Source: an uncultured Chlorobiota bacterium (GTDB taxonomy: Bacteria > Bacteroidota > Bacteroidia > Bacteroidales > JAADGE01). Taken from it: a stretch of DNA of 7,863 bases. Under the pieces are notes generated by a model that did not search any database, was not told the origin of the DNA, and saw only the letters and a list, made by a program, of their open reading frames with translations. The position numbers and the translations under genes were made by a program. Positions 1-6,948 of the stretch are shown piece by piece (the stretch's first letter is position 1; every line of letters starts with the position of its first letter). The stretch lies in NCBI GenBank assembly GCA_947311125.1, contig CAMZKI010000308.1:1-7863 (forward strand). Direction: 5' to 3'.

Positions 1-1095
1 GACTATACTTTTAAAGCCGAAAACATCAACCTTGATTATCTTAAAACCGAAGAGTTCAAAAAACAAGGAGCCAGACTCAGAGGATCAGTAATGATACTCG
101 GTCCCTTACTGGCACGTTTCGGAAAAGCATTTATTCCGGCTCCCGGAGGCGATAAAATAGGCAGAAGAAGATTAGATACACACTTTTTCGGATTTAAAAA
201 ACTCGGTGCAAATTTTAATTACGATACCGAAAATGCAGTTTACTCCGTTGAAGCCGACAAGCTGAAAGGAAATTATATGCTGCTTGACGAAGCATCGGTA
301 ACGGGAACGGCAAATATTCTTATGGCATCTGTCCTTGCCGAAGGAAAAACAACAATTTATAATGCTGCCTGCGAACCCTATCTGCAACAATTAAGCAAAA
401 TGCTTAACTCAATGGGGGCAAAAATAGAAGGTATCGGTTCAAATATGCTGCATATAAAAGGTGTAGATTCTTTAGGCGGATGCACTCATACCGTTATGCC
501 CGACATGATAGAAATAGGAAGTTTTATAGGTATGGCTGCCATGACTGCATCAGAAATAACTATAAAAAATGCAAATATTGCCGATTTAGGAATGATTCCT
601 CCTACCTTTAAAAAACTTGGTATTCATACAGAGCAAAGAGGTAACGATATTTATATTCCGAAACACGAAAAATATGAAATTGCATCTTTTCTTGACGACT
701 CGGTCATGACAATAGCCGATGCTCCGTGGCCCGGCTTAACACCGGACATCCTAAGTGTTATATTAGTAACGGCAACCCAGGCAAAAGGAAGTGTGCTTAT
801 ACATCAAAAAATGTTTGAGAGCAGACTGTTTTTTGTAGACAAACTTATAGACATGGGGGCTAAAATAATATTATGCGACCCGCACAGAGCAACCGTAATA
901 GGCTTAAACAGAGAATCTTGCCTACGACCCTCAACTATGACATCCCCCGATATAAGAGCCGGTATAGCTTTGCTTATAGCTGCAATGTCAGCAAAGGGAA
1001 TAAGCATAATTCATAATATAGAGCAAATAGACAGAGGATATCAGAATATTGACACCCGACTTAATGCAATAGGTGCACAAATAGAAAGGCTCTAA
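1..1095 (+). CDS. murA: UDP-N-acetylglucosamine 1-carboxyvinyltransferase (MurA), 5'-truncated
   Basis: MurA transfers enolpyruvate from PEP to UDP-GlcNAc, the first committed step of peptidoglycan synthesis, in the cytoplasm. The frame is open from base 1, so the gene begins upstream. 364 residues are present against about 420-435 for the family, so roughly 60-70 N-terminal residues, including the Lys-Asn pair near residue 22 (E. coli numbering), lie outside. The ATG at 91 is internal, because the preceding 30 codons also read as MurA. Visible hallmarks, counted from base 1: the loop PGGDKIGRRR at residues 48-57, with Arg56 matching E. coli Arg120; the LTPD aspartate at 249 matching Asp305; FESR at 272-275; and IDRGY with Arg345 matching Arg397. 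The loop residue equivalent to catalytic Cys115 is Asp51 (codon 151-153), a form linked to fosfomycin resistance in other bacteria. The gene converges on the branching enzyme gene. EPSP synthase (AroA) shares the fold, but these motifs are MurA-specific. Confidence 0.96.
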   Translation, partial: DYTFKAENINLDYLKTEEFKKQGARLRGSVMILGPLLARFGKAFIPAPGGDKIGRRRLDTHFFGFKKLGANFNYDTENAVYSVEADKLKGNYMLLDEASVTGTANILMASVLAEGKTTIYNAACEPYLQQLSKMLNSMGAKIEGIGSNMLHIKGVDSLGGCTHTVMPDMIEIGSFIGMAAMTASEITIKNANIADLGMIPPTFKKLGIHTEQRGNDIYIPKHEKYEIASFLDDSVMTIADAPWPGLTPDILSVILVTATQAKGSVLIHQKMFESRLFFVDKLIDMGAKIILCDPHRATVIGLNRESCLRPSTMTSPDIRAGIALLIAAMSAKGISIIHNIEQIDRGYQNIDTRLNAIGAQIERL

Positions 1096-1110
1096 AATTC
1101 TTTTAGAGCC
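1088..1110 (+). terminator. Hairpin overlapping the murA stop codon
   Basis: A perfect 10-bp inverted repeat, ggctctaaaa / ttttagagcc, has a 3-nt loop (ttc), and its left arm contains the murA TAA stop (1093-1095). The downstream sequence is T-rich only in patches and has no long U run, so it may act as a weak terminator or a 3'-end stabilising hairpin. The hairpin is directly seen; its role is inferred. Confidence 0.55.
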
Positions 1111-1296
1111 ATATTAGTGTTATTTTCAAAAAAATCAGAAAGGCTTTATTACTGTTCATATCTCCCCTGCCCTCCCGGAACAGAATAAATATTTTAAAAA
1201 AAATTGAAAAATTTATGGAAACAGTTAAGTAAACTCATCTTATTTGCAAAGAGTTTTATTTGCCTAAACTTTTTTGTTAAAAACTACACAAAACTT

Positions 1297-1329
1297 AGAA
1301 GTTGCCGAAAAAAAGGCAACTTCTTTTTT
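1297..1329 (+). terminator. Rho-independent terminator between convergent genes
   Basis: A perfect 10-bp stem, agaagttgcc (1297-1306) and ggcaacttct (1315-1324), encloses an 8-nt A-rich loop and is followed at once by TTTTT (1325-1329). This is a textbook intrinsic terminator for rightward transcription from murA. It also lies 21 nt past the end of the leftward branching enzyme gene. Read leftward the same stem is followed by a looser T-rich tract, so it may serve both genes. Confidence 0.8.
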
Positions 1330-1345
1330 GTTTAAATACATAATA

Positions 1346-3325
1346 TTAAGAAATCTTTTCCATAACAAAGCATGTCCTCACGGGAATATAGACTTTCAAA
1401 ATATTTTTACCGTTAATTTCTGAGGTTTTATAAATAAGTTCCGTATCAATTCTTCCTTTACCGAGAAATGCCTCATCATCAGAATTAAGAATTATTTTGT
1501 ATTCGCCTTTTGAGGTCTCAAAGCCGTAATCAGGAAAAGACGTAAACGGATTAAAACTGAAAACAAAAATGAATTTATCTCTTTTAAAAATAAGGACCTG
1601 GTCGTAAGCTTTGTCAGACAAAAGCTGAATGTTCTTACTTGTAATATTTTTACACTTAAGCAGATGTATCATTTCTGTATTAAAAGAATTAAGATAATAA
1701 TAGGCAAGTTCTTTGTTTTTTGCCAAGCTCCACTGCCTTCGTGCATATTTATAAGAATGGTTATTTCTTTCTCCGGGAAAATCAATCCATTCCGGATGTC
1801 CGAATTCATTACCCATAAAATTCAAATAACCGGTTTGTGCCGACGCTGCCGTAACAAGCTGTATTATCTTGTGTAAAGCCACTGCCCGCTCGGTAATTAT
1901 ATTCATATTATTTATGTGCATATAGTAATACATATCAGCATCGGCAAGGCGAAATATAATTGTTTTATCTCCTACAAGAGCCTGGTCGTGCGATTCTGAA
2001 TAATTCACGGTTTTTTCATCCTTTCTTTTGTCTGTAAGTCTGTAAAATATGTTACCTACATGCCAATTTTCGTCTTTCTGCTCTTTTATTGTTCTTATCC
2101 AAAAATCCGGTATTCCCATTGCAAGTCTGTAATCAAACCCAAAACCTCCGTCGGATAATGAGCTTGCAATACCCGGCATACCGCTCATTTCTTCGGCTAT
2201 CGTAATTGCCTCAGGCTTTATTTCATGTATAAGTTTATTAGCCAGAGCAAGATATGTCAAAGCATCTTCGTCCTGATTTTCATTATAATAATCGTTATAA
2301 GAAGTAAAATCGGTTCCGAGACCGTGATTATAATAGAGCATACTCGTAACACCGTCAAACCTGAAGCCGTCAAAATTATATTCTTCTGTCCAAAACTTAC
2401 AATTTGATAAGAGGAAATGCAATACCGAATTTTTGCCGTAATCAAAACACCGCGAATCCCAAGCCGGATGATATCCTTTGTTTCCGGAATGAAAAAATTG
2501 ATATTCGCTCCCGTCATATTTTGATATACCTTCAACTTCATTTTTAACTGCATGAGAATGAACAATATCCATTATTACTCTTATTCCGTATCCGTGAGCC
2601 TCGTCAATTAGTTTTTTTAAATCTTCAGGGGTTCCGAACCGCGACGAAACAGCAAAAAAACTTGATACATGATATCCGAAAGAGCCGTAATACGGATGTT
2701 CCTGTATTGCCATTAATTGTATTGTATCATAGCCTAAAGAGTGTATTACAGGTAAAATTTTTTCTCTGAATTCGTTAAATCCGGAAACTTTTTCTTCTTC
2801 CGATGACATTCCTATATGTGCTTCATAGATAAATACAGAATCTTTTTTTTCAGGAACTTTATTTTTGAATTTGTAATGATTTTCAGGAAACCAAACCTGA
2901 GCATTAAAGATTCCGGTTTGCTCATCCTGCACAACTCGCGAGGCATAGGCAGGTATTCTGTCTCCGCTGCCTCCGTCCCATTTTACAAAAAGTCTGTACA
3001 GGTCTTTATGTTTTAATATATTTGATTTTATTTCAATTGAAAATTCTCCGTTTTTATCTTTTTTCAGTTTAAACTTTTCTGAAACTTCCCAATTTGAGAA
3101 ATCTCCGATAATATAAACATCCGTTGCATTAGGCAAGCTGTCCCTGTATATAAATCCTGATTTTGTTTTATGCAGACCGAAATATTTGTGAGCATCGGCA
3201 AAATTTGACAAACTTTTATTTCCTGCAAGTTCTTTTTCTTTTTCTTTAATTTTATCAAGTCTTGCTCTGATAATATCTTCAAAAGGTTTTAAATAGGGAT
3301 CATTTTCAACTATCGGAATTTTCAT
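1346..3325 (-). CDS. glgB: 1,4-alpha-glucan branching enzyme, GH13 subfamily 8 type
   Basis: The enzyme cuts an alpha-1,4-glucan chain and rejoins the piece through an alpha-1,6 bond, creating branches in glycogen. In 659 residues the order is: a short helical N-terminus (about 1-50), a CBM48-like beta domain (about 55-150, with YIIGDFSNW at 71-79), the GH13 barrel (about 165-540) and a C-terminal beta domain. Catalytic landmarks are DIVHSH (253-258), nucleophile Asp324 in GFRFDGVTSM, acid/base Glu378 in AEEMSGMPG, and Asp447 in SESHDQALVGDK. Segments such as YEAHIGMSSEE, IQEHPYYGSFGYHV and NFMGNEFGHPEWIDFP closely match plant, fungal and animal branching enzymes (GH13_8) rather than the E. 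coli GlgB subfamily (GH13_9). It has no signal peptide, so it is cytoplasmic. The ATG at 3325 lies about 33 nt below a good promoter and has no Shine-Dalgarno motif. No other glycogen gene is in the window. Confidence 0.95.
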   Translation of the reverse strand: MKIPIVENDPYLKPFEDIIRARLDKIKEKEKELAGNKSLSNFADAHKYFGLHKTKSGFIYRDSLPNATDVYIIGDFSNWEVSEKFKLKKDKNGEFSIEIKSNILKHKDLYRLFVKWDGGSGDRIPAYASRVVQDEQTGIFNAQVWFPENHYKFKNKVPEKKDSVFIYEAHIGMSSEEEKVSGFNEFREKILPVIHSLGYDTIQLMAIQEHPYYGSFGYHVSSFFAVSSRFGTPEDLKKLIDEAHGYGIRVIMDIVHSHAVKNEVEGISKYDGSEYQFFHSGNKGYHPAWDSRCFDYGKNSVLHFLLSNCKFWTEEYNFDGFRFDGVTSMLYYNHGLGTDFTSYNDYYNENQDEDALTYLALANKLIHEIKPEAITIAEEMSGMPGIASSLSDGGFGFDYRLAMGIPDFWIRTIKEQKDENWHVGNIFYRLTDKRKDEKTVNYSESHDQALVGDKTIIFRLADADMYYYMHINNMNIITERAVALHKIIQLVTAASAQTGYLNFMGNEFGHPEWIDFPGERNNHSYKYARRQWSLAKNKELAYYYLNSFNTEMIHLLKCKNITSKNIQLLSDKAYDQVLIFKRDKFIFVFSFNPFTSFPDYGFETSKGEYKIILNSDDEAFLGKGRIDTELIYKTSEINGKNILKVYIPVRTCFVMEKIS

Positions 3326-3326
3326 C

Positions 3327-3388
3327 GTTCGGTTTTAAATAGAATTATACTTAAATCTATTTACAAAGATATATCAAAAAGACCGAAC
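3327..3388. repeat. Interrupted inverted repeat flanking the glgB -7 element
   Basis: The arms gttcggt (3327-3333) and accgaac (3382-3388) are perfect 7-bp inverted copies separated by 48 bp. One arm lies between the -33 and -7 promoter elements, and the other lies just upstream of the ATG. The promoter-proximal arm would not be in a transcript starting near 3358, so an RNA hairpin would form only in read-through transcripts from aroQ. Two half-sites for a DNA-binding protein are possible. It may also be chance. Confidence 0.35.
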
Positions 3389-3395
3389 AAGTCAA
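3364..3395 (-). promoter_or_regulatory. Bacteroidota-type promoter of the branching enzyme gene
   Basis: On the minus strand, TTG (bases 3395-3393) is followed after 21 nt by TATCTTTG (3371-3364). This fits the Bacteroidota housekeeping consensus of TTG, 17-23 nt, then TAnnTTTG. Transcription would start near 3358, giving a leader of about 33 nt before the ATG at 3325. It sits in the 94-nt gap after aroQ, so the branching enzyme can be expressed separately. A match to a degenerate consensus is not proof, but the position is right. Confidence 0.7.
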
Positions 3396-3419
3396 TTATT
3401 AAAGAATTTAAAAAAGTTT

Positions 3420-3836
3420 TTAAAAGAAACTTCTTATTGCGAGTTCATAAGATTTTAATCCGAATCCTGATATTATTCCCGCACAATACGGTGCTGTCAG
3501 TGATTTATGTCGTATTTCTTCTCTGCTGAAGATATTTGAGATATGCACTTCCGTAACCGGAGTTTTTATTGCTTTTACGGCATCGGCAATTGCCAGCGAG
3601 GTGTGTGTATATGCTGCGGCATTAAGTATAATCCCGTCGTAAGAAAAACCTGTTTCGTGAAGTTTGTCTATAATTTCCCCTTCATTATTAGACTGAAAAA
3701 ACTCAATATTTATTTCCGGAAATTTAGCCGGAATATTTTCAAACCAGCTTTCAAAAGAGATATTTCCGTATATAGATTTTTCTCTTATACCCAAAAGGTT
3801 AAGGTTAGGACCGTTTATAATAATAATTTTTTTCAT
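3420..3836 (-). CDS. aroQ: 3-dehydroquinate dehydratase, type II
   Basis: It dehydrates 3-dehydroquinate to 3-dehydroshikimate, the third step of the shikimate pathway, in the cytoplasm; the family forms dodecamers. The 138-residue length is close to the family's usual 140-150. It has NGPNLNLLG (8-16), the lid pair Arg18 and Tyr23 in REKSIYG, QSNNEGEIID (48-57), NAAAYTHTS (72-80) with substrate-binding Asn72 and His78, catalytic His98 in EVHISN, and Arg109 in REEIRHKS. All expected active-site residues are present, so it should be active. The ATG is 13 nt after the transporter stop codon, so it is very likely the last gene of that operon. No Shine-Dalgarno motif is seen. No clear terminator hairpin follows it, so read-through into the branching enzyme gene is possible. 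Confidence 0.96.
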   Translation of the reverse strand: MKKIIIINGPNLNLLGIREKSIYGNISFESWFENIPAKFPEINIEFFQSNNEGEIIDKLHETGFSYDGIILNAAAYTHTSLAIADAVKAIKTPVTEVHISNIFSREEIRHKSLTAPYCAGIISGFGLKSYELAIRSFF

Positions 3837-3849
3837 TCGCCGAAAAGGA

Positions 3850-6800
3850 TTAATACTTAAGAGCTTTTCTGTCTTTTAATTTATAACTGATATTTTCAAA
3901 AAATGCAAATGTTCTTTTAATTATGCTGAAGTAAAGTGTTATATAAAGCAGCAATGTGTAAATCCAGATTATTACAAAGTTTACCCAGTATGTCGGATAA
4001 TATTTACCATCAAAAAGTTTTTTCTTAGGAGCATAAAAGTGAGAAATTATAATTTTTTCGGGATATTTATATATCATATCGGTTTTTTGATACAGATGAC
4101 CGTTATATTCAAGTATTTTTTTCAGTTCGTTCTTATTAGTAACAATATCCTCAAGGGCTTCATTGTGATAATCTCTTTTAAGCTGAATATATTTTTCGTT
4201 TAATTCGGGTGTTTTGGTTTGCTCGTAAATATATTCATCTTCTTTTTGCTCTGCTAATTTGTATCTGTCTATATAATATTGCTTCAATTCTAAAAGATAT
4301 TCTTTAGCTTTTTTAATGTCTTCTTTTGTAATTTTATCAATATACAGGTTATCAATATTTATATCCGATTTTACGCTTCTGTTAAATTTCAGTTCTTTTT
4401 TTATCTCATTCCTTAAAACTTCAAAGTTGTTTATAATTTTATCTTCTTTGGAGAGTTCGTTTTTGTGTCGTTCATAAAAGTTAATTTTGTTATTCAGGTT
4501 ATTTATAACCATATCTTTTTTAAAATTTGCTTCGTGTTTTATTTTTTCCCACTTGTAAATAGGTTCTTGATACTTGTTGTACACAAACTGATATGTTGCC
4601 AGAGCTTCATAAGCCCACCTTGCCGTAATAATTTCACCGAACCAGGGAACTGTTCCGGGAGTGGTAATTGCAGGATTAAGTTTCTCATATCTCACAATAA
4701 TACCGCTTAAAATTATTTGCGGAATAATCAGGAAGGGAATTATTATATAGATTGTTACTGATGTTTTAAATCCGTCGGATATATTTAGTCCCATCATTAT
4801 TGAGAATGCCCATGTCGTAAACAGAATCAACCAGTATTCCCAATACATTGATTTTATTTCAAGAATATAGTTTCCTATTAAAGTAAATGACAACGCCTGA
4901 TATGCGGCAATAGTGAACAATATAAATGTTTTGGAAAGCAGATAACTGTTCCTGCTGAGATTTAGAAAAGATTCTCTGGTTCTTATTTTTCTGTCTTTTA
5001 TTATTTCATCGGCACTCATTGTCATTCCGGTAAACAGGGCTATAATAACAGCCATAAAAATAAAAACCGGAATATTATCATTTTCGCTGTAGCTGTATCC
5101 GTATGCATTTTCTGCTGAAATATCAAGATATTTTATTATTTCTGAAAGCAAATATGCCAACAGGGGAGCTTCCAGCAGATTAAGAATCATATATTGAACG
5201 TTTGCAAGTTTAGACTTGACGTCTCTTTTAGTAAAAATCCAAAACTGCCTGAATTTTCCGGGAACTTTAAATTTTATTTCAGGAAGTGTTTTCGGGATTT
5301 TTCGTTCTTCTTTAAATTCACCGGAAGTATATTTTGTTTTTTTATGTTCCTCATAATATGTGTACCATTCACGAGGCTTGTATTTCCTTGTTGATGTAAG
5401 GTTTCCGTATTCGTCAAGAATTTGAGACTCTAATATGTCAAAAATTTGCTCTGCATTTACATTCCCGCATGTAGGACATTCGCTTTCACTCCAGTCTGCC
5501 TGTTTTATTCTTGATTTAAAATAAACCAGCGAGTCAACAGGGTCATCATTATATACAATGTATCCGCCTTGATCCAGGATAATAAGGCGGTCGAACATTT
5601 TAAAAATATCAGAAGAAGGTTGATGTATTACTACAAAAATGAGTTTTCCTTTAAGGGTTATGTCTTTAAGAAGGTCCAAAATATTTTCGGAATCTCTGGA
5701 AGACAAACCTGATGTCGGTTCATCCAAGAATAATATTGCAGGTTCTCTTATTAGTTCAAGGGCTATATTCAGTCTTTTTCGTTGTCCTCCGCTTATTTTT
5801 TTATTCAGCGGACTCCCTACTTTCATATCTTTAATTTCATATAGACCCAGATTTTTCAGTACTTTTATTACTTTTTTAAGGACTTGTTTTTTTGACAGTC
5901 CTCCGAAACACAACCGAGCATTGTAATATAAGTTTTGAAAAACCGTAAGGTCTTCCATCAATAAATCATCTTGAGAAACAAAGCCTATCTGTCCTTCTAT
6001 CTCTTCCTTGTCGATATTTACGTCAAATCCGTTTATCAAAACTTGCCCTGTGGTGGCAGGATAATTTCCGTTAAGAACATTGAGCAGAGTAGATTTTCCG
6101 GAGCCGCTTGCTCCCATTATGCCTACTAATTTACCGTTTGTTTCAGTAAAATCAGTTTTATGAATTGCTGTTTTTCCGCTTCTGAATTTATATGTAAGGT
6201 TTCTTACTTCAAACAGAAGTTTTGTTTCTCCTGCTTCTTTTCTGAAGGCTTTTACTATATCGCTGAAATATATGGGATGCCTTTTTGCATCACGTATTGC
6301 AGAACCTGATGACAAAGCATAAACTCTGTCTTTAAGGATTAGCTGACCGTTAAGAAAAAGTTCTTTTGAACCGTAATATTCGAATATATACATATTCGAC
6401 ATTTTGCTGTAATAAACGATAATAGGTTCATCGAGAGCTTTTGTATACAAATATCTTACTTTATTATCTTCAGGCTCTTTATTGTGTATTACGAGAATGT
6501 TCTCAAAATCAGGTATTCGACCTTTTTTGTTAAGTACAAATTTTTTTAGTCTCTGATATTCTTCTTCGGGAATATAAAAGGTTTCGGCTACCGTTTTTAC
6601 AAACTCGTATTCTTGTTCGCTTGCTTTTCCTTCTGAATTAATGAACTCCAACAATCTTATAAGAACAATTATTTTTTGCTTTAAAGTAAGTTCTTTGTTA
6701 ATAAGAGTGCAAATAGTAAGGACTCTTACGGAAGATGATGCTATTCTTTTGGCTCTTTTATTATTGGCTTTTTTTTGGTGTTCGTGATAAAAATTATCAA

Positions 6801-6948
6801 AAATTATGAGATATTTTGATACGAGTTCTTTATTTAGCTGCTGGGTCAGAAACAGTTTTACAAGCGGACGACGGGTACTTTCATCGCTGTCGGGACGAGC
6901 AATAATTGCAAAAAGTTGCATTAAAGCTTTTAGTATATTTTCGCTCAT
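3850..6948 (-). CDS. ABCG-type ABC transporter (ATPase plus permease) with TerB-like N-terminal region
   Basis: A single chain joins an ATPase to an ABC2-type permease in the order used by ABCG transporters. Residues 1-140 are helical with two TerB-like repeats (acidic NSEGKASEQEYEF at 104-116). Residues about 165-235 look beta-rich and FHA-like (weak). The ATPase (about 243-470) has Walker A GASGSGKST (279-287), Q-loop Gln326, signature ISGGQ (385-389), Walker B ILFLDE (405-410) with Glu410, and His442. The D-loop reads SGLSS where SGLDS is common. A CPTC motif follows (491-494). Likely membrane segments are about 583-605, 626-646, 668-695, 702-722, 727-752 and 986-1008. About 200 charged, coiled-coil-prone residues (786-985) separate the last two and should face the periplasm. 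The catalytic motifs are complete, so ATP hydrolysis is expected; the substrate is unknown. Its ATG overlaps the TGA of the secreted-protein gene (ATGA), indicating translational coupling. Confidence 0.9.
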   Translation of the reverse strand: MSENILKALMQLFAIIARPDSDESTRRPLVKLFLTQQLNKELVSKYLIIFDNFYHEHQKKANNKRAKRIASSSVRVLTICTLINKELTLKQKIIVLIRLLEFINSEGKASEQEYEFVKTVAETFYIPEEEYQRLKKFVLNKKGRIPDFENILVIHNKEPEDNKVRYLYTKALDEPIIVYYSKMSNMYIFEYYGSKELFLNGQLILKDRVYALSSGSAIRDAKRHPIYFSDIVKAFRKEAGETKLLFEVRNLTYKFRSGKTAIHKTDFTETNGKLVGIMGASGSGKSTLLNVLNGNYPATTGQVLINGFDVNIDKEEIEGQIGFVSQDDLLMEDLTVFQNLYYNARLCFGGLSKKQVLKKVIKVLKNLGLYEIKDMKVGSPLNKKISGGQRKRLNIALELIREPAILFLDEPTSGLSSRDSENILDLLKDITLKGKLIFVVIHQPSSDIFKMFDRLIILDQGGYIVYNDDPVDSLVYFKSRIKQADWSESECPTCGNVNAEQIFDILESQILDEYGNLTSTRKYKPREWYTYYEEHKKTKYTSGEFKEERKIPKTLPEIKFKVPGKFRQFWIFTKRDVKSKLANVQYMILNLLEAPLLAYLLSEIIKYLDISAENAYGYSYSENDNIPVFIFMAVIIALFTGMTMSADEIIKDRKIRTRESFLNLSRNSYLLSKTFILFTIAAYQALSFTLIGNYILEIKSMYWEYWLILFTTWAFSIMMGLNISDGFKTSVTIYIIIPFLIIPQIILSGIIVRYEKLNPAITTPGTVPWFGEIITARWAYEALATYQFVYNKYQEPIYKWEKIKHEANFKKDMVINNLNNKINFYERHKNELSKEDKIINNFEVLRNEIKKELKFNRSVKSDINIDNLYIDKITKEDIKKAKEYLLELKQYYIDRYKLAEQKEDEYIYEQTKTPELNEKYIQLKRDYHNEALEDIVTNKNELKKILEYNGHLYQKTDMIYKYPEKIIISHFYAPKKKLFDGKYYPTYWVNFVIIWIYTLLLYITLYFSIIKRTFAFFENISYKLKDRKALKY

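Noticed and set aside
91..93. ATG at 91 as the murA start
   Set aside because: The frame is open upstream to base 1 and the extra 30 codons fit MurA; the family's N-terminal part would otherwise be missing.
2257..2565. 102-codon minus-strand open frame inside the branching enzyme gene
   Set aside because: It is fully inside a strongly supported gene in another frame and has no recognisable motif.
3064..3282. 72-codon minus-strand open frame over the N-terminal part of the branching enzyme gene
   Set aside because: It is an out-of-frame shadow; the real frame has CBM48 and GH13 motifs throughout, with no sign of a frameshift.
3344..3349. TATAAT on the minus strand upstream of the branching enzyme as an E. 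coli-like -10
   Set aside because: There is no matching -35 at the right distance, and the Bacteroidota-type TTG / TATCTTTG pair nearby fits better.
3420..3431. Small palindrome AAGAAGTTTCTT at the aroQ 3' end as a terminator
   Set aside because: The stem is 5 bp, all but pure A/T pairing, with a 2-nt loop; too weak to call.
3681..3710. QSNNEGE in AroQ instead of the common QSNHEGE as an active-site defect
   Set aside because: That position varies in type II dehydroquinases and the catalytic Tyr, Arg, Asn and His residues are all present.
5639..5926. 95-codon plus-strand open frame opposite the transporter ATPase
   Set aside because: It is antisense to conserved Walker B and signature-motif coding and looks like a compositional shadow, with no promoter of the local type.
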